Below, piece after piece: positions 44,888 to 55,787 of a DNA stretch of 64,000 bases. Under the pieces are notes generated by a model. The model saw only the letters and a program-made list of their open reading frames with translations, ran no database searches and was not told where the DNA came from. Both the position numbers and the translations under genes were made by a program. The DNA comes from Rhodothermales bacterium (GTDB taxonomy: Bacteria > Bacteroidota > Rhodothermia > Rhodothermales > Bin80), in the NCBI GenBank assembly GCA_958296045.1, contig CATQHT010000003.1, forward strand, positions 1,189,246 through 1,253,245. The letters run 5' to 3'. The stretch's first letter is position 1. Each line of letters opens with the position of its first letter.

Positions 44888-45369
44888 ATGTCCTCGCCTG
44901 CGCACGTGGAAGAGTCCGATGGTTCCGCAGGGGGCGCCAGATGGCGCTGCATACCGCCACACGTGTCTGCCCAGCCCTGCACGCAGCGGGCATAGAAATC
45001 CTCGGAGCCCGGCGGAAAACCGTCATGCGTAACCCTGAGCAAAGAGCCCTCAGCGCCTCGCTGCTCCACCTCGAAGGTGACCACAAAGTCCGCGTCAATG
45101 GGCAGTAACCCATCTTTCGCATAATACTGGTAGTCGACCAGCACTAGGCGTTGTGGCGACTCAAAGGTGCGGATGGTAGCAGACGAGACATAGTCTGGAT
45201 CATCAAGGTCGCCCCAGGCGATCGCATAGAGCCCACCGGTGCGAGGAATGACGATGGCGCTCGATGCGCTCCACCATGCACAGATGTCTCGCGGCCGATG
45301 GAGTATGCCAAAGAGTACCTCAGGCGCCACACCAAACTCCTCTTCGTGAACCAGAGTACGCCGGGCCAT
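44884..45369 (-). CDS. AHSA1-like SRPBCC protein leading the hpn operon
   Basis: A 161-residue START-like protein: EEFGVAPEVLFGILHRPRDICAWWSASSAIVIPRTGGLYAIAWG, then FESPQRLVLVDYQYY, VTFEVEQRGAEGSLLRVTHDGFP and CVQGWADTCGGMQRHL at the end. This is the normal motif order of AHSA1-like domains. It is the first gene of the overlapping set SRPBCC-hpnC-hpnD-hpnE. A hydrophobic pocket protein next to squalene synthesis could bind an isoprenoid, but that is inference. It is divergent from the copper ATPase, with 84 bp between starts. Confidence 0.82.
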   Translation of the reverse strand: MARRTLVHEEEFGVAPEVLFGILHRPRDICAWWSASSAIVIPRTGGLYAIAWGDLDDPDYVSSATIRTFESPQRLVLVDYQYYAKDGLLPIDADFVVTFEVEQRGAEGSLLRVTHDGFPPGSEDFYARCVQGWADTCGGMQRHLAPPAEPSDSSTCAGEDM

Positions 45370-45453
45370 ACGTCAACGCAGAAGGGGCAACGATAGCCAT
45401 CTCAACAAACGGGGCCGGGTTGGGTTCAAAAGTAGTACCGTTTTGCATCCCTA

Positions 45454-47832
45454 ATGGCTAAGAACACCCGCACGACAATTCAGGTTTCGGGGATGACGTG
45501 CGCCGCCTGTGCCTCGCGGGTGACGCGGTCGCTCTTAAACGTAGAGGGCGTAACGGATGCACAGGTCAACTTCGCTACCGGCACAGCTGCCGTCTTGAGC
45601 GGAGCCGCAACGGACAGCGAACATCTGATGCGGGCCATCGAGTCCGCCGGATACGAGGTGAGTTCCAACACGCTTACCCTCCATCCGCCAGAGGGCTCGC
45701 CGCCGGGAGATGTCCGTCCCGCTTTATCGCTCCCTGGCGTTCGCAGCGTCACAACCGGCCCGGGCGGCACGCTGCAGGTCACCTTTGTGCCATCCATGGC
45801 GAGTCGGACGGCCGTCATCGCAAAGGCCCGCGCTGCTGGCTACCGTGTCGATGCCACCGGTGCCCCCTCAACTGAGGAGGCAGAAACGTCTGTGCACTGG
45901 CGCGTGCTGGGCGCAGCGCTCCTTAGCGCGCCCGTCCTAGCCATCTCCATGGTGCCGGCATGGGCCTTCACCGGGCACCAGTATGTGCTCTGGGCGCTGG
46001 CGACGCCCGTAGTGTTCTGGGCCGGAGAGAGCTTCTTTCGCAGGGCCTTCGCGGCCCTTAGGCACCGATCAGCCGACATGAATTCGCTGGTTGCTCTCGG
46101 AGTCGGATCCGCATACCTGTACAGCGTGGTGGCTACCCTCTGGCCCCACCAGGTCGCGGAAGCTGGCAAAGCACCCGCGGTATATTTTGAGGCCGCAGCG
46201 GTGATCGTGACGCTGGTCCTGGTCGGACGAATGCTAGAAAGGCGTGCAAGACAGCGGACACACGCAGCGCTCAAGGCGCTGATGGTGATGCAGCCAGCCA
46301 CAGCCCGCGTAATGGTAGGCCACCAGGTAGAAGACCGCGCAGTGGAGGACCTTCGTGTCGGCGATCGGGTGGTAATCCGGCCGGGCGAGCGCATCCCGAT
46401 AGATGGCCAAGTCACCGAGGGCGCGGCCGCTGTTAATGAAAGCATGATAACCGGCGAGCCGCTACCGGTACGCAAAGCGGAGGGGGACCCGATCACGGGT
46501 GGAACCCTGCTGATAGAGGGCGCGCTAGTGGCGCGCGTGATGCACATCGGCCGCGACACCGTGCTGCAGCAGATCATCCAGCATATGCGCGAAGCGCAGG
46601 GCCGCCAAGCACCCGTGCAACGCCTAGCCGACAAGGTATGCGCCGTCTTTGTGCCAGCCGTGCTTGTTGTGGCCGCGGCCACGCTGGTGGGATGGCTTCT
46701 ATGGGGTCCAGAGCCGGCACTGTCTCGAGCGCTGGTGGCATTCGTTTCGGTGCTAATTATCGCCTGTCCCTGCGCGCTGGGGCTGGCTACGCCTACCGCC
46801 ATCGTGGTAGCTACCGGTGCTGCCGCACGCCATGGGGTACACTTCAAGGGTGCAGATGCAGTCGAGAGAGCGGCCGCTATAGGGCACCTCGTTATGGACA
46901 AGACCGGCACGCTGACCGAGGGCCTTCCCATGGTACAGTCCATCCGCCCGCTGGGGGACAGGAGCGCAGACCGTCTGCTGCAACTCGTCGCCTCCATTGA
47001 GGTACGGTCCCAGCATCCTGTGGGCATCGCCATCGTGGAAGAGGCGGCGCAGCGCACGCTGGCGCTGCTTCCAGCAGATGACTTTGAGCATGCGCCGGGC
47101 TTGGGCGTGGGTGCACATGTGGACGGGCGGCACGTCATAGCTGGCAACGCCACTTGGCTGCGTTCGCTTGGGGTGCCCACGGCAGCCGTCGACCGCGTAG
47201 CACGCCAAGGCGCGCGCGTTCTCGTAGCAATAGACGGCAGGCTCGCCGGTGTCATCGCCATCACCGACCGCCTGCGAACTCAGGCGCGCCCTGCCATAAG
47301 CATGCTGCGCAGCCTGGGTGTCAACGTAACGATGGCTACCGGAGACACGGCTGCTGGAGCGCGGCCGGTAGCCGAGGCCGCGGGCATTCGCCATATCGAG
47401 GCCGGTATACTGCCAGACGGCAAAGCCCGCATCATACGCGCGCTGCAGTCCAAAGGCGACATTGTAGCCATGGTGGGCGACGGTATCAATGATGGGCCTG
47501 CACTGGCCGAGTCGGATGTGGGTATCGCGCTGGGTGCTGGCACGCATGTGGCCATCGAAGCGGCTGACGTGACGCTAATGCGCAACGACCTTCGAGCAGC
47601 AGCCTCAGTAGTGAGCCTGTCGCGCAAAACGATGCGCGTCATCCGTCAAAACCTGTTTTTTGCATTCATTTACAACGCTGTTGGCATCCCGATCGCTGCG
47701 GGGGCGTTGTTTCCCGCCTTCGGAGTGTTGCTTAGCCCCATGATTGCCTCCGGTGCTATGGCACTTTCTAGCGTGTCGGTGGTCGCCAACAGTTTGCGCC
47801 TGCGTGGCGCGATTCAAGGCCTCTTTAAATGA
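45454..47832 (+). CDS. copA: Copper-translocating P1B-type ATPase
   Basis: A 792-residue heavy-metal ATPase. An N-terminal HMA domain has the metal site GMTCAACAS (Cys16, Cys19). A second HMA-like fold (about 78-135) has lost its CxxC. Eight membrane helices are expected. The ion-binding CPC is in IIACPCALGLATPTA (about 437), the phosphorylated Asp in MDKTGTLTEG (about 482) and the hinge in VGDGINDGPALAESDVGIALG. The CPC form with this helix set belongs to Cu(I) exporters of the CopA group. It is coupled by ATGA to a DUF2231 membrane gene. No CueR- or CsoR-like regulator is adjacent. Confidence 0.94.
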   Translation: MAKNTRTTIQVSGMTCAACASRVTRSLLNVEGVTDAQVNFATGTAAVLSGAATDSEHLMRAIESAGYEVSSNTLTLHPPEGSPPGDVRPALSLPGVRSVTTGPGGTLQVTFVPSMASRTAVIAKARAAGYRVDATGAPSTEEAETSVHWRVLGAALLSAPVLAISMVPAWAFTGHQYVLWALATPVVFWAGESFFRRAFAALRHRSADMNSLVALGVGSAYLYSVVATLWPHQVAEAGKAPAVYFEAAAVIVTLVLVGRMLERRARQRTHAALKALMVMQPATARVMVGHQVEDRAVEDLRVGDRVVIRPGERIPIDGQVTEGAAAVNESMITGEPLPVRKAEGDPITGGTLLIEGALVARVMHIGRDTVLQQIIQHMREAQGRQAPVQRLADKVCAVFVPAVLVVAAATLVGWLLWGPEPALSRALVAFVSVLIIACPCALGLATPTAIVVATGAAARHGVHFKGADAVERAAAIGHLVMDKTGTLTEGLPMVQSIRPLGDRSADRLLQLVASIEVRSQHPVGIAIVEEAAQRTLALLPADDFEHAPGLGVGAHVDGRHVIAGNATWLRSLGVPTAAVDRVARQGARVLVAIDGRLAGVIAITDRLRTQARPAISMLRSLGVNVTMATGDTAAGARPVAEAAGIRHIEAGILPDGKARIIRALQSKGDIVAMVGDGINDGPALAESDVGIALGAGTHVAIEAADVTLMRNDLRAAASVVSLSRKTMRVIRQNLFFAFIYNAVGIPIAAGALFPAFGVLLSPMIASGAMALSSVSVVANSLRLRGAIQGLFK

Positions 47833-48878
47833 TTCCGTCCTGGGCTCCCAACCTGCATCCAATGGTGGTGCACTTTCCTGTGGCGATTTTGTGTGTCGCG
47901 GTACTTTTTGACGTTCTGGCCTTGTTTTGGCGGCGTCGGTGGGCTCCGTTGGCCCTCGCCTTGTATGTGATCGGCACTGTTTCGCTGGCAGCCGGTTACG
48001 TGTCTGGTCGGGCCGCTGCCGACTCGGTGATGGTGTCGGGTCAGGCCAATGTGGTGCTTACCACGCATGCAGACTGGGCGCTGGCGGCGCTGTGGGTCTT
48101 CGGGGTCTACACTGCTCTACGCCTGCTTCTAGCGTGGAAGACGACATGGTCAGAGCAGCGCTTGGTTCATGTGCCGCTTGTGTTGGCTGCGGCCGCGGGA
48201 CTCTTTGTGATGTTTCAAGCAGCAGAGCACGGCGCGCGCATGGTATATGAATACGGCGTCGGCGTGCAGGCCGCGGATTCCGCTGCGGTGCTGCTGGACC
48301 GCAGCCGCCGGGAACTGGCTCGGCTCCAAGGCCAGGCAGAGCTTCCTGTAATTCAGGACGACGGTTCTTGGCAATGGGCCCCGGGACCACACGCCCAAGA
48401 GGCCTTCGAGCAGGGCTTAGTGCCGCTGGCAGGACGTATCGAAGCTGCAGCAGTGGCCGACACCGCAGCAGCGCTGACAGCTGTGGAGTCACCGGCCCTG
48501 TATGTGCTTCTGCAGTATTTCGAAAGTGTCCAGGTCGATGCGGAGCTGGGGCTGGAGGGATTCGACGGGTCTGTGCAGCTGGTCTACAACGTGGTGGGCC
48601 CTATGGATTACTACTTCACGGAACTGGCTGAGGGACGCGTGCGCCAGGGACTTATAGATCAGGGGGTCCGCACTGTACTGGACGATCAGCCCTTTGCTCC
48701 TTCCAGATGGGAAACCATCCGCGTCGTCAGCGACAGGACCCATTTTCGGGCCTATGCTGGCACCGTCATGATTGCCCACAGCCACGGTGCAACGCCGAAC
48801 GCTGGGTCCGCAGGGCTGCGGATTGACGGGACAGGAACCGTTCTGGTCGGCAGGCTGGAGGCGCTTCGGCTGCGGTAG
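47829..48878 (+). CDS. DUF2231 membrane protein coupled to the copper ATPase
   Basis: A 349-residue protein. The N-terminal DUF2231 part has four membrane helices and the usual opening NLHPMVVHFPVAIL. It includes HADWALAALWVFGVY and VLAAAAGLFVMFQAAEHGARMVYEYGVGV. Conserved His residues within the helices resemble those that bind haem in related cytochrome-like proteins; this is an inference. The C-terminal 200 residues look like an extracytoplasmic beta-rich domain with no recognised family. The ATG overlaps the copA stop, suggesting a role in copper or redox homeostasis. Confidence 0.8.
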   Translation: MIPSWAPNLHPMVVHFPVAILCVAVLFDVLALFWRRRWAPLALALYVIGTVSLAAGYVSGRAAADSVMVSGQANVVLTTHADWALAALWVFGVYTALRLLLAWKTTWSEQRLVHVPLVLAAAAGLFVMFQAAEHGARMVYEYGVGVQAADSAAVLLDRSRRELARLQGQAELPVIQDDGSWQWAPGPHAQEAFEQGLVPLAGRIEAAAVADTAAALTAVESPALYVLLQYFESVQVDAELGLEGFDGSVQLVYNVVGPMDYYFTELAEGRVRQGLIDQGVRTVLDDQPFAPSRWETIRVVSDRTHFRAYAGTVMIAHSHGATPNAGSAGLRIDGTGTVLVGRLEALRLR

Positions 48879-48990
48879 ACTGCCATCCTGACATACTTTG
48901 TGGGATTGGTACGCTTTTCGACTTCCAGGACGTGTGGCGGGCATGCCCTGCCCTCTGCCATAATTGACACGCCACTTGGAGCAGGCAACC

Positions 48991-51630
48991 ATGAACACGG
49001 ACAAGTTTACCACCAAGGCACGGGAGGCGCTGCAGCTGGCGCTTACCAAGGCTGCCGCGCGCCAGCATCAGACCCTGGTGCCCGCACACCTTCTAGAAGG
49101 GCTCCTAGCGATACCGGGGGGCCTCACCACCACGATTCTACAAAAGCTCGGCGCCAACCTGGGGCAGCTGCAGACCGAGCTGGAGGCTGCCATGGTGAAG
49201 CTGCCCAAAGTCTCGGGCGGCGGCGTCTCGAGCCAGTACATTGGTGACGCTGCTAAGCGCGTCATGGATGAGGCTGGCCAGCAGTCGCAAGCCTTGGGCG
49301 ACCAGTATATGAGCAGCGAGCACCTGCTCTTGGGCTTGGCAGCCTCGAAGGATGCGGCGGGCGAAGCACTGCGCCGCCAGGGGGCCACAGTAGAAGCTAT
49401 CCTTCCTGTAGTGCGCCAGGTGCGGGGCAGCCAGCGTGCATCGGACCCTCATGCAGAAGACCGATACCAGTCTGTGGAACGATTCACGCGCAACCTCAAC
49501 GAGATGGCCGCGCAGGGCAAGATTGACCCTGTCATCGGGCGCGACGAAGAGATTCGCCGCGTACTCCAGATCCTTTCGCGCCGCAAAAAGAACAACCCGA
49601 TCCTTATCGGTGAAGCAGGGGTTGGAAAGACCGCGATTGCCGAGGGAATTGCCATCCGCATCGTGCAGGGTGACGTGCCCGAGGGTCTTAAATCCAAGCG
49701 GGTCCACACGCTGGATATGGGAGCACTGATCGCCGGAGCCAAGTATCGGGGCGAGTTTGAGGATCGCCTAAAGGCCGTCATCAAGGAGGTAGCCGAATCT
49801 GCTGGACAGATACTGCTGTTCATTGACGAGATCCACACGTTGGTCGGCGCGGGCAGCGCAGAAGGCGGCATGGATGCCGCCAACATCCTGAAGCCGGCGC
49901 TAGCTCGCGGCGAGCTGCGCACCATTGGGGCCACCACGCTGGATGAGTACCGCAAGTATCTCGAGAAAGATAAGGCCCTCACCCGCCGCTTTCAGACGAT
50001 CGTGGTGGACGAACCCAACGTCGAGGACACGATTTCGATTCTTCGCGGCCTCAGGGAGCGGTACGAGGTACATCATGGCGTCCGCATCAATGACAGCGCC
50101 ATCGTGGCGGCGGCGGAGCTTAGCAACCGCTACGTGACCGACCGCTTCCTGCCCGACAAAGCCATCGACCTGGTCGACGAAGCCATGGCTAGGCTGAGAA
50201 CCGAGATTGACTCGCTGCCCGAGGAGCTGGACGACCTGGAGCGGCAGTCACGACAGCTGGAGATAGAGCGGGAAGCCGTCAAGCGCGACAAAGACCAGTC
50301 AAAGCTGGCCGCGCTGAGTGAGGAGCTTGCCAATGTCGAAGCGGAGCAGGCCGCGCTGCGGGCCAGGTGGACCCAGGAGAAGTCACTCATCAAAGAGATT
50401 CGCGCAGCCAAGGAGCAGATTGAGGAACTCCGCATCAAAGACGAGGCACTGTTGCGCGACGGCAACTACGAAGAGGTAGCCCGGATCCGGCACGGAAGCA
50501 TCCCTGCCCTTGAGCAGACCATCGGTGACGCGCGTGCGAAGCTGGCAGAGGTGCAGAAAGACGGGGCTCTGCTCAAAGAAGAGATTGACAGCGAAGATGT
50601 CGCGGAGGTGGTGTCCAAATGGACGGGCGTGCCCGTGTCGCGGATGCTCGAAAGCGAGCGTGCCAAGCTGTTGCGTATCGAACAGGTACTGCGCAAGCGC
50701 GTGGTGGGCCAGGACGAAGCCATCACGTCGGTCGCGCATGCGGTACGACGCGGCCGCGCCGGTCTCCAGGAGGAAGGACGCCCTATAGGCTCCTTCATCT
50801 TTCTCGGATCTACCGGTGTCGGTAAGACGGAGCTGGCCAAAGCACTGGCGGTGTTCCTTTTCAACAAGGAAAGCGCGATGGTTCGCATCGATATGAGCGA
50901 ATACCAGGAGCGCCACACGGTCAGCCGCCTAGTGGGCGCACCGCCCGGATATGTTGGCTTTGAGGAAGGCGGGCAGTTGACCGAGGCGGTCCGGCGGAGG
51001 CCCTATTCGGTGGTCCTGCTCGACGAGATTGAGAAAGCCCATCCAGAGGTGTTCAATACGTTGCTGCAGGTGCTCGATGATGGTGTGCTGACCGACAACA
51101 AGGGTCGCACCGCCGACTTCAAGAATACCATCATCATAATGACCAGCAACCTGGGCTCCGACCTTATCCGTGAGCGGATGGAGGCTGTAGCAGCTGCGCC
51201 GTTCGGCAGCCTGCAGGTGGACCTAAAAGAGGAGGTGATGGACCTGCTCAAGAGGCGGCTCAGGCCAGAGTTCTTGAATCGCATTGACGAAATCGTGGTC
51301 TTCAACGCGCTCGGGATGGACGAGATATCTCAGATCGTGCGAAACCAGTTCGAGCACATCAAGGAGCTAGCGCTGCGCCGAAAGGTGGATCTGACCCTCG
51401 GCGAGGATGCGGTGGCCTATCTTGCTAAGCGCGGGTACGAACCCGCCTTCGGCGCCCGGCCGGTGAAGCGCGTGCTTCAGCGCGAAATCGTAAATAAGCT
51501 GGCAGAGGGCATGCTTTCCGGCTGGATTCGGCCGGGTCAGCATCTGAACATCTCCGTGGCGTCCGACAAGAGCGGCCTCATTATCGGAACGGACGGTGCG
51601 CCGGCGGCGGGTCCTTCCCTTTCATTTTGA
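48991..51630 (+). CDS. clpB: ATP-dependent chaperone ClpB
   Basis: An 879-residue Hsp100 disaggregase. Its N-domain ([16 protein letters not shown]...) is followed by the first AAA module with GEAGVGKTA (about 207) and the Walker B region. A middle coiled-coil domain spans about 400-525 ([27 protein letters not shown]), which separates ClpB from ClpA and ClpC. The second AAA module has GSTGVGKTE (about 605). With DnaK it rescues aggregated proteins in the cytoplasm. ATG 48991 gives the normal ClpB start; the frame is open to 48964. There is no ClpP-binding loop IGF/L. It is probably monocistronic. Confidence 0.96.
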   Translation: MNTDKFTTKAREALQLALTKAAARQHQTLVPAHLLEGLLAIPGGLTTTILQKLGANLGQLQTELEAAMVKLPKVSGGGVSSQYIGDAAKRVMDEAGQQSQALGDQYMSSEHLLLGLAASKDAAGEALRRQGATVEAILPVVRQVRGSQRASDPHAEDRYQSVERFTRNLNEMAAQGKIDPVIGRDEEIRRVLQILSRRKKNNPILIGEAGVGKTAIAEGIAIRIVQGDVPEGLKSKRVHTLDMGALIAGAKYRGEFEDRLKAVIKEVAESAGQILLFIDEIHTLVGAGSAEGGMDAANILKPALARGELRTIGATTLDEYRKYLEKDKALTRRFQTIVVDEPNVEDTISILRGLRERYEVHHGVRINDSAIVAAAELSNRYVTDRFLPDKAIDLVDEAMARLRTEIDSLPEELDDLERQSRQLEIEREAVKRDKDQSKLAALSEELANVEAEQAALRARWTQEKSLIKEIRAAKEQIEELRIKDEALLRDGNYEEVARIRHGSIPALEQTIGDARAKLAEVQKDGALLKEEIDSEDVAEVVSKWTGVPVSRMLESERAKLLRIEQVLRKRVVGQDEAITSVAHAVRRGRAGLQEEGRPIGSFIFLGSTGVGKTELAKALAVFLFNKESAMVRIDMSEYQERHTVSRLVGAPPGYVGFEEGGQLTEAVRRRPYSVVLLDEIEKAHPEVFNTLLQVLDDGVLTDNKGRTADFKNTIIIMTSNLGSDLIRERMEAVAAAPFGSLQVDLKEEVMDLLKRRLRPEFLNRIDEIVVFNALGMDEISQIVRNQFEHIKELALRRKVDLTLGEDAVAYLAKRGYEPAFGARPVKRVLQREIVNKLAEGMLSGWIRPGQHLNISVASDKSGLIIGTDGAPAAGPSLSF

Positions 51631-51828
51631 CTGAAACCGCAGCGGGTCCCGCCATTACAATACCATAGTTATCATACCTGTCTTAGCACCGGCATGCCGC
51701 ATGCAATTGGGCGGTATGCTGGCATCGGCCATCTTGCAGCCGAGCGCCCTGGGTATTATGATGGGCGCGGTGCTTTTCTCAGCTGGCTGGCATAGAGTGC
51801 GCTGGCCACTTTCCGTTTGGCGCATGTC

Positions 51829-54800
51829 ATGTATTTGAGCAAGCTTCAGATACACGGTTTCAAGAGCTTTGCAGAGCCGACGAGTTTCCATTTTGACCCG
51901 GGCATCACCGCTATTGTAGGTCCTAATGGATGCGGTAAGTCCAATGTGGTGGATGCGTTGCGCTGGGTCGTGGGTGAGCAGCGGGCGCGCGTCCTGCGCT
52001 CTGGCCGGATGGAGGGTGTCATCTTCAATGGCACGTCCCGCCGCAAGGGACTGGGAATGGCCGAGGTGATGCTCACGATCCAGAATTCGCGCGGCGTGTT
52101 GCCGACCGAGTATTCTGAGGTGACGCTTGGGCGCCGCCTGTTCCGTTCCGGCGAGTCGGAGTATCTGCTCAACGGTACGCCGTGCCGGCTGCGCGACATT
52201 GTGGACCTGTTTTTGGATACGGGTATGGGGGCTGGCGCATACTCGGTGATCGAGCTCAAGATGGTGGAGGACATCCTTTCGGAGCGCGCTCAGGACCGGC
52301 GCCGGCTCTTTGAGGAGGCGGCTGGGGTGACCCGGTACAAGCTGCGCCGCACCCAGGCGCTCAAGAAGCTGGACGGCCTGCAGTACGACCTGACCCGTAT
52401 TCAGGACCTAATAGAGGAACTCTCTGGGCGCCTTCGGCGCCTGAAACGGCAGGCCCGCGCCGCGGCGCGCCACAAGGCATTGACCGAGCGTGCCAATGCG
52501 CTACAGCGTACTCTGGCGGCTTGGGAGCACCGGCGCCTGGCGACAGAGGTTGCTGCGATCGAAGCCCAGCGCGTGCGTGCGAGTACGTTGCGTACACAGC
52601 TGATGGCTGAATGCGGCAGCCGCGAAGCAGCGTTGGCGGCTCTACGCAAGTCTGTCATCCATGAAGAACAGACAATGGTGGATGCAGATCGCTGCCTGGC
52701 CACTCACCAGGAGCGCACCACCCAGCTCGAAGGAGAGCTGCGCCTTAACGCGGAGCGGCATGCCACCGCATCCAGGGATTTGGAGCGTGCACAGCGTGGA
52801 CGGGCGCATGCACATGTACAGATCAATAAAGCGGATGAGGCGCGTGCGCAGCTGCTGAAGGAACAGACCCGCTTGCAGGTGCAGCATCGAGAGGCCTCGC
52901 AGGCGCTCGCCAAAGCGCTGGGGGCCAGGGATGCCGCGCGCCAGGCGTTTTCGGAGGTGCGCATCCGCCTAGGAGAGCGCCTCAAGACCCAGACTGCCCT
53001 TGCTGGTACACGGGCGGCACACGAACGCCAACTGGAGCGGCTTTCCAGCCGCGCGGCGCTGGCCAAGCAGGAGCAGATCCGACATTCTGCGGACGCGGCT
53101 AAGCTGCAGCATGCGATAGCCGATGCGAAGACTGGCAAGGCGGTGGCCACCACTGCCCGAATTGCAGCCCTTGCAGCCCTTGATGAAGCCAAGACGGCGG
53201 CTAACGAAGCCGCTTCGGCGCATGATGCGCTTCAGACCCGTATCGACGAGGCTACGCGGAAGGTTGCGGAGCATGCCCGGAAGGAGGCTGCCACCGATGC
53301 CGAGGCTTCACTGCTGGATGCACTGATAGGCAGCTATGAGGACTTTCCTGAAAGCACTCGCTTTTTGGCTCGGGCTAACAAGCGCCTGCGGACCGTGAGC
53401 GATGTGTTGACGATAGATGGCAACTTGCATCGTGCGCTAGGGGCAGCGCTGGGTGAACTTGCTTCCTGCATCATTGTGCAGACGGCAAAGGAAGCCCAGG
53501 ATGCGGTGGCGCGGCTGAGGAATAATAAGAAGGGGTGCGCGCTGTTTGCGATTCTGGACCGCCTGCCAGCAACCGTGCCGCCACATACGGAGCGCAGCAA
53601 AGAGAAGCCCTTAGCTGACCTGGTGACCGTGACGGACAAAGCGTATGAGCCGCTTGCTCGACTTCTACTGCGTGACATCTTTCTGGCGCCAGCAGAGGAT
53701 GTCAGTGACTGCTCGTCGCTGCCTGTTTCGGGACGGCTGGTGACCGCTGACGGACAGTGGGTAGATGAGCGTGGATTGCTGCTCGCAGGCAGCGAGAGCA
53801 TTGGCGCATCGGCCCAGCAGCTAGACCGGAGGGCGCGTTTGGCCGCTGCACGCGAATCGCTCACCGATACGCGTGCCAGCAAGCACGAGGTAGAGCAAGT
53901 ACTGAACGTGCTTCGGGCGAGGCAGCAGGCCCTGTCACTGCCGACACGCCGCGAAAAGGTCATCGCAAGCCGGCATGCCTTCGCCGCCGCTGCCGCGGAG
54001 GAGTCGCGGCGGACCGGTGTACTAAACGCCTTGGTGAAGGAGCAGAAGGACCTGCAGGAGCGCATCACCAATGCGACTAAGGGTGTCAAGACGCGGGCCT
54101 CTGCCTTCGCTGCCGCTGAAGGTCAGGTGCTGCGCGCCTCCAACAAGCTACAGACGCTCAAGGATGCCATTGCCCAAGACCAGGAAGCTCTGGCGGCCAC
54201 TGAGGCCGACAGCCAACACATGGAAGATCATTATGCGGCAGCGCGTGTGGCGCACCAGAGCGCTGCTGGCGACCTGGATCAGGTGCGCCGCGATCTTGGG
54301 CGCACCGCGGCAGATCACGACGAATCTGTGGCCCGCGCTAAGGCCCTGGCAGAGAAGGAGGCACGCATTGCAACGTCATTGGATGCACTAGGAAAGGCCA
54401 CCGAAACGCTCAAGGCCGACCTTGTGACCGAGCGGGAGCGCCGACCTGCCCTGGAAGAAGCCGTACGACGTGCCAAAACTGCACTGATGGAAAACCGCGT
54501 TCAAGCGGATCGTCTGGAGAAAATCCTGCGCAAACTCCGGCGCGCTGGTGACGAGGCGGCGCATGAAGAGCGCGCGCATGCGGTCCAGCAGGCGACACTT
54601 AACACCCGATTGGAAGAGGTGGCGGCCAGCGTACACATCGAAGGCGGCGAAGAGATCGATGCGCACTCTTTCCCAGAGGGCAGCAACGAACAGACGTTAA
54701 AGGCTGAGCTGCAGTCAGTGCGCAACAAGTTGGGCAACCTGGGCGCCATCAATGCGATGGCACTTGAGGAATACGAATCGGAGAAGATCAGGCACGACTT

Positions 54801-55362
54801 TGTACGCCGTCAGTGGGATGATCTGAAGGAGTCAGAGTCGACCCTGCTGAAGACGACAGAAGAAATTAACCGTGCGGCAGCCCGTCAATTCAGGGCTACC
54901 TTCACGGCTATCCGAGCGCACTTTCGCAAGCTTTTTGTCGAGCTTTTCGGCCTTAGCACTACAGCGGACATTAGCCTGGCCGACGATCGGGACCCGCTGG
55001 AGTCACCCATTGTCATCACTGCGTGCCCGCACGGCAAGCGGCCTATCAGTATAGCACAGCTATCCAGCGGTGAGAAGGCGCTTACCGCCATTGCTCTGCT
55101 GTTTGCAATCTATAAGGTCAAGCCCAGTCCTTTCTGTTTTCTAGACGAGGTCGATGCGCCATTGGATGAGTCCAACGTGTATCGTTTTATGCACCTTGTG
55201 CGCCAGTTTACAAATGATACCCAGTTCGTGCTGGTCACCCACAACCAGCGAACGATGGAGATGGCGGACCGCCTGTACGGCATAACGATGCAGGAGGCCG
55301 GCGTGTCGCAGCTTGTCGGCATCCGGTTTGACGAGGCGATCGCCTTGGCGACCGCCGACTGA
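51829..55362 (+). CDS. smc: Chromosome segregation protein SMC
   Basis: An 1177-residue SMC ATPase with the standard order. The N-terminal head has VGPNGCGKSNVVDALRWVVGE (Walker A, about 32-41). It is followed by a long coiled coil, then a hinge at about 500-660 (ALGAALGELASCIIVQTAKEAQDAV), a second coiled coil, and a C-terminal head with signature LSSGEKALTAIALLFAIY and Walker B CFLDEVDAPLDESN. It acts with ScpA and ScpB in chromosome condensation and segregation; those genes are not here. The start is taken at ATG 51829, where homology begins. Confidence 0.96.
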   Translation: MYLSKLQIHGFKSFAEPTSFHFDPGITAIVGPNGCGKSNVVDALRWVVGEQRARVLRSGRMEGVIFNGTSRRKGLGMAEVMLTIQNSRGVLPTEYSEVTLGRRLFRSGESEYLLNGTPCRLRDIVDLFLDTGMGAGAYSVIELKMVEDILSERAQDRRRLFEEAAGVTRYKLRRTQALKKLDGLQYDLTRIQDLIEELSGRLRRLKRQARAAARHKALTERANALQRTLAAWEHRRLATEVAAIEAQRVRASTLRTQLMAECGSREAALAALRKSVIHEEQTMVDADRCLATHQERTTQLEGELRLNAERHATASRDLERAQRGRAHAHVQINKADEARAQLLKEQTRLQVQHREASQALAKALGARDAARQAFSEVRIRLGERLKTQTALAGTRAAHERQLERLSSRAALAKQEQIRHSADAAKLQHAIADAKTGKAVATTARIAALAALDEAKTAANEAASAHDALQTRIDEATRKVAEHARKEAATDAEASLLDALIGSYEDFPESTRFLARANKRLRTVSDVLTIDGNLHRALGAALGELASCIIVQTAKEAQDAVARLRNNKKGCALFAILDRLPATVPPHTERSKEKPLADLVTVTDKAYEPLARLLLRDIFLAPAEDVSDCSSLPVSGRLVTADGQWVDERGLLLAGSESIGASAQQLDRRARLAAARESLTDTRASKHEVEQVLNVLRARQQALSLPTRREKVIASRHAFAAAAAEESRRTGVLNALVKEQKDLQERITNATKGVKTRASAFAAAEGQVLRASNKLQTLKDAIAQDQEALAATEADSQHMEDHYAAARVAHQSAAGDLDQVRRDLGRTAADHDESVARAKALAEKEARIATSLDALGKATETLKADLVTERERRPALEEAVRRAKTALMENRVQADRLEKILRKLRRAGDEAAHEERAHAVQQATLNTRLEEVAASVHIEGGEEIDAHSFPEGSNEQTLKAELQSVRNKLGNLGAINAMALEEYESEKIRHDFVRRQWDDLKESESTLLKTTEEINRAAARQFRATFTAIRAHFRKLFVELFGLSTTADISLADDRDPLESPIVITACPHGKRPISIAQLSSGEKALTAIALLFAIYKVKPSPFCFLDEVDAPLDESNVYRFMHLVRQFTNDTQFVLVTHNQRTMEMADRLYGITMQEAGVSQLVGIRFDEAIALATAD

Positions 55363-55787
55363 TATGGGCTAGGCCTCCCCCTTGCTTAAGCGATCGACTT
55401 GACAACTACGTTTGTGTCCGTTACCTTACGGGCATGCAGGGGCCTCTCGGGATCTTGGAAACGCTTCGCAGAGCCGTGCCGGAGGTGTCGGCTACGGTAG
55501 CTGCGCATCGTGATAAGAGTCGGCGTGCGCTCGCGGGTATGGTGTGCGATCAATTCCGCTTGGTCGATGCATGTGGCGAGAAGCGGCTGGCGGGCTGCAT
55601 GAAGGCCCTTAGGGTGCTGCATTCTGAAGAGCAGATTGCTTTACCCCCTCCACAGGTGAAGCTTCAAATCGCCAAGCCACGGCTATTGGGTTAACCGGTA
55701 CGGCGGTGAGCCATTATTAGTGGAAACGCGGCACGCTCAGGGGGGGGACAATGCACCTGAGCTCCCTAACCACAACGCACTTTATCG
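55363..55787. other. Region after smc containing a transposase remnant
   Basis: About 425 bp. Apart from the fragment at 55434-55694, nothing specific was recognised. Confidence 0.35.
55434..55694 (+). pseudogene. Fragment resembling the N-terminal DNA-binding part of a transposase
   Basis: An 86-codon ORF. Its part SRRALAGMVCDQFRLVDACGEKRLAGCMKALRVL, then EEQIALPPP, has the layout of the small N-terminal domain (DUF4338-like) found at the start of some IS4-type transposases. The catalytic part is absent, so this is a truncated remnant at the boundary between the housekeeping block and the mobile-element block. Confidence 0.4.

Noticed and set aside
45840-47264. 474-codon ORF on the minus strand
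   Set aside because: Antisense shadow of the copper ATPase; composition is Ala/Ser/Thr/Pro-rich without domains.
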